Part shown: one piece after another, positions 63,355 to 64,000 of the stretch
Position numbering within the stretch: the first letter of the stretch is position 1
Layout of the letters: each line of letters begins with the position of its first letter
Assembly (NCBI RefSeq): GCF_042885655.1
Contig: NZ_JBHVRO010000002.1
Span: forward strand, 372,001 to 436,000
Length of the DNA stretch: 64,000 nucleotides
DNA from: Psychrobacillus sp042885655
Lineage (GTDB): Bacteria > Bacillota > Bacilli > Bacillales_A > Planococcaceae
Reading direction: 5' to 3'
Notes under the pieces: model-generated
The model's input: the letters and a program-made list of their open reading frames with translations, nothing else
The model's database searches: none
What the model was told of the DNA's origin: nothing
Translations under genes and position numbers: made by a program

Positions 63355-64000
63355 ATGAAACAGTACGATGTTGCAGTTATTGGTGGTGGAATTTCTGGTT
63401 TGGCTGCCTCGATTTATTTAGCAAAGGCGGGTTATTCTGTGATTCTTTTGGAGAAATCCAAGCAATTAGGAGGTCGCGCCATGACAATTAAAAAGAAAAA
63501 GGCAATGCTGAATTTAGGCGTTCACGCTTTTTATCAGGGTGGAGAAGGAGAGACGGTTCTGAAGGAATTAGAAGTTCCTCTGAAAGGAGCCAATCCTTCA
63601 GCATCAGCGGTAGCGGTATGGAAGAACAGAGCATATCCAATTCCAATTGGACCGCTTCAGCTCTTGTCTGACAACCTATTTTCTTTAAAAGGAAAAATCA
63701 ATCTTACCAAGCTTATGATAAAGTTAAACAAAATTAATATTGAAAAAATCGGCAAAATAAGTTTAAAAGCATGGGCAGAGAAGGAAATTCACGATCCAAT
63801 GGTACGTAATCTTTTATATGCAATTTGCAGTTCCAATTCATTTGTGCCTTATCCCGATCTTCATCTTGCAAGGCCAGCTGTGCGACAGCTTCAACGTACT
63901 TTTGGTGGAATGGCTTTTTATATTGACAGAGGGTGGGGCACTCTCGTTGATGATCTAAAGGACCAGGCTACTCGCGTAGGTGTCACAATTGTGAATCATC
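63355..64000 (+). CDS. FAD-dependent oxidoreductase, CrtI/phytoene-desaturase-like (partial)
   Basis: Starts MKQYDVAVIGGGISGLAASI with a dinucleotide-binding GGGISG and the following EKSKQLGGRAM motif. About 215 residues are visible; the frame is open to the window end. Desaturase/amine-oxidase superfamily; substrate unknown. AGAAGGAGTGATTTTTT precedes the ATG. Confidence 0.88.
   Translation, partial: MKQYDVAVIGGGISGLAASIYLAKAGYSVILLEKSKQLGGRAMTIKKKKAMLNLGVHAFYQGGEGETVLKELEVPLKGANPSASAVAVWKNRAYPIPIGPLQLLSDNLFSLKGKINLTKLMIKLNKINIEKIGKISLKAWAEKEIHDPMVRNLLYAICSSNSFVPYPDLHLARPAVRQLQRTFGGMAFYIDRGWGTLVDDLKDQATRVGVTIVNH

Overview
The window looks like chromosome of a low-GC, spore-former-type member of the Bacillales. 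The ccdA-yneI-ccdC-yneK block, a DUF1659/DUF2922 pair, an FMN-riboswitch rib operon, UvrX with LexA boxes, MsmX, AGGAGG-type ribosome sites and many TTG/GTG starts point there. Gene content and a REP-like GATTTCCG sequence suggest the Psychrobacillus/Lysinibacillus/Sporosarcina neighbourhood; this is inference, since no rRNA marker is present.

Region 1 (1-12.7 kb) is mostly housekeeping: DUF2922/DUF1659, the cytochrome c biogenesis block (ccdA, yneI, ccdC, yneK), a heterodimeric BmrC/BmrD-like ABC exporter behind a palindromic operator, serC, a DUF2809 protein, a 58-aa membrane peptide, a bicupin oxalate decarboxylase with an unusual lid loop, and an ECF sigma/DUF4179 anti-sigma pair. Region 2 (12.8-22.1 kb) is an accessory run on the minus strand: lipoproteins, chained small ORFs, two DinB paralogues from a duplication, DUF6157, the SOS polymerase uvrX, another DinB protein, a GNAT, an orphan DppB/DppC-type permease pair and a methyltransferase. 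Region 3 (22.2-32.8 kb) holds a shortened rib operon (ribE-ribB-ribH, with no ribD or ribA) under an FMN riboswitch, mntH, an acyl-CoA-synthetase/SDR pair, Nudix, VanW and metallophosphoesterase genes. Region 4 (32.9-44.6 kb) is one nine-gene minus-strand sugar operon: GH65, binding protein, two permeases, DUF624, LacI regulator, beta-phosphoglucomutase, second GH65 and MsmX. It imports an alpha-linked glucose disaccharide and cleaves it by phosphorolysis; two LacI-type operators and cre-like sites lie in front.

Region 5 (44.7-62.9 kb) is the most unusual part. Single small genes, nearly all on the plus strand (three GNATs, DinB, VOC, alpha/beta hydrolase, S9 peptidase, DUF3916, CD3324, DUF1569, small membrane proteins), are separated by copies of a same-orientation repeat of about 85 bp. 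Its core is a first CTTATT(C/G)AACTAACG-like motif, a terminator-like hairpin with a T run, a second such motif, then GCAGCAG and an inverted copy ending in GTTAGTTGAATAAG. About fifteen full or partial copies are visible, typically starting within 0-40 bp of a stop codon and ending 55-130 bp before the next start. This looks like a cassette array (integron-like in layout), but no recombinase gene is in the window. The same stretch carries decayed genes (DUF3888 frameshift, gene fragments, an ECF sigma factor lacking region 2.4, an S9 peptidase lacking its catalytic His).

Four intergenic regions (6.4-6.65, 24.55-24.7, 26.97-27.08 and 30.59-30.72 kb) each hold a different degenerate tandem repeat with the same exact 21-nt period. 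The window ends inside a CrtI-like FAD oxidoreductase, preceded by an IS110 transposase fragment.
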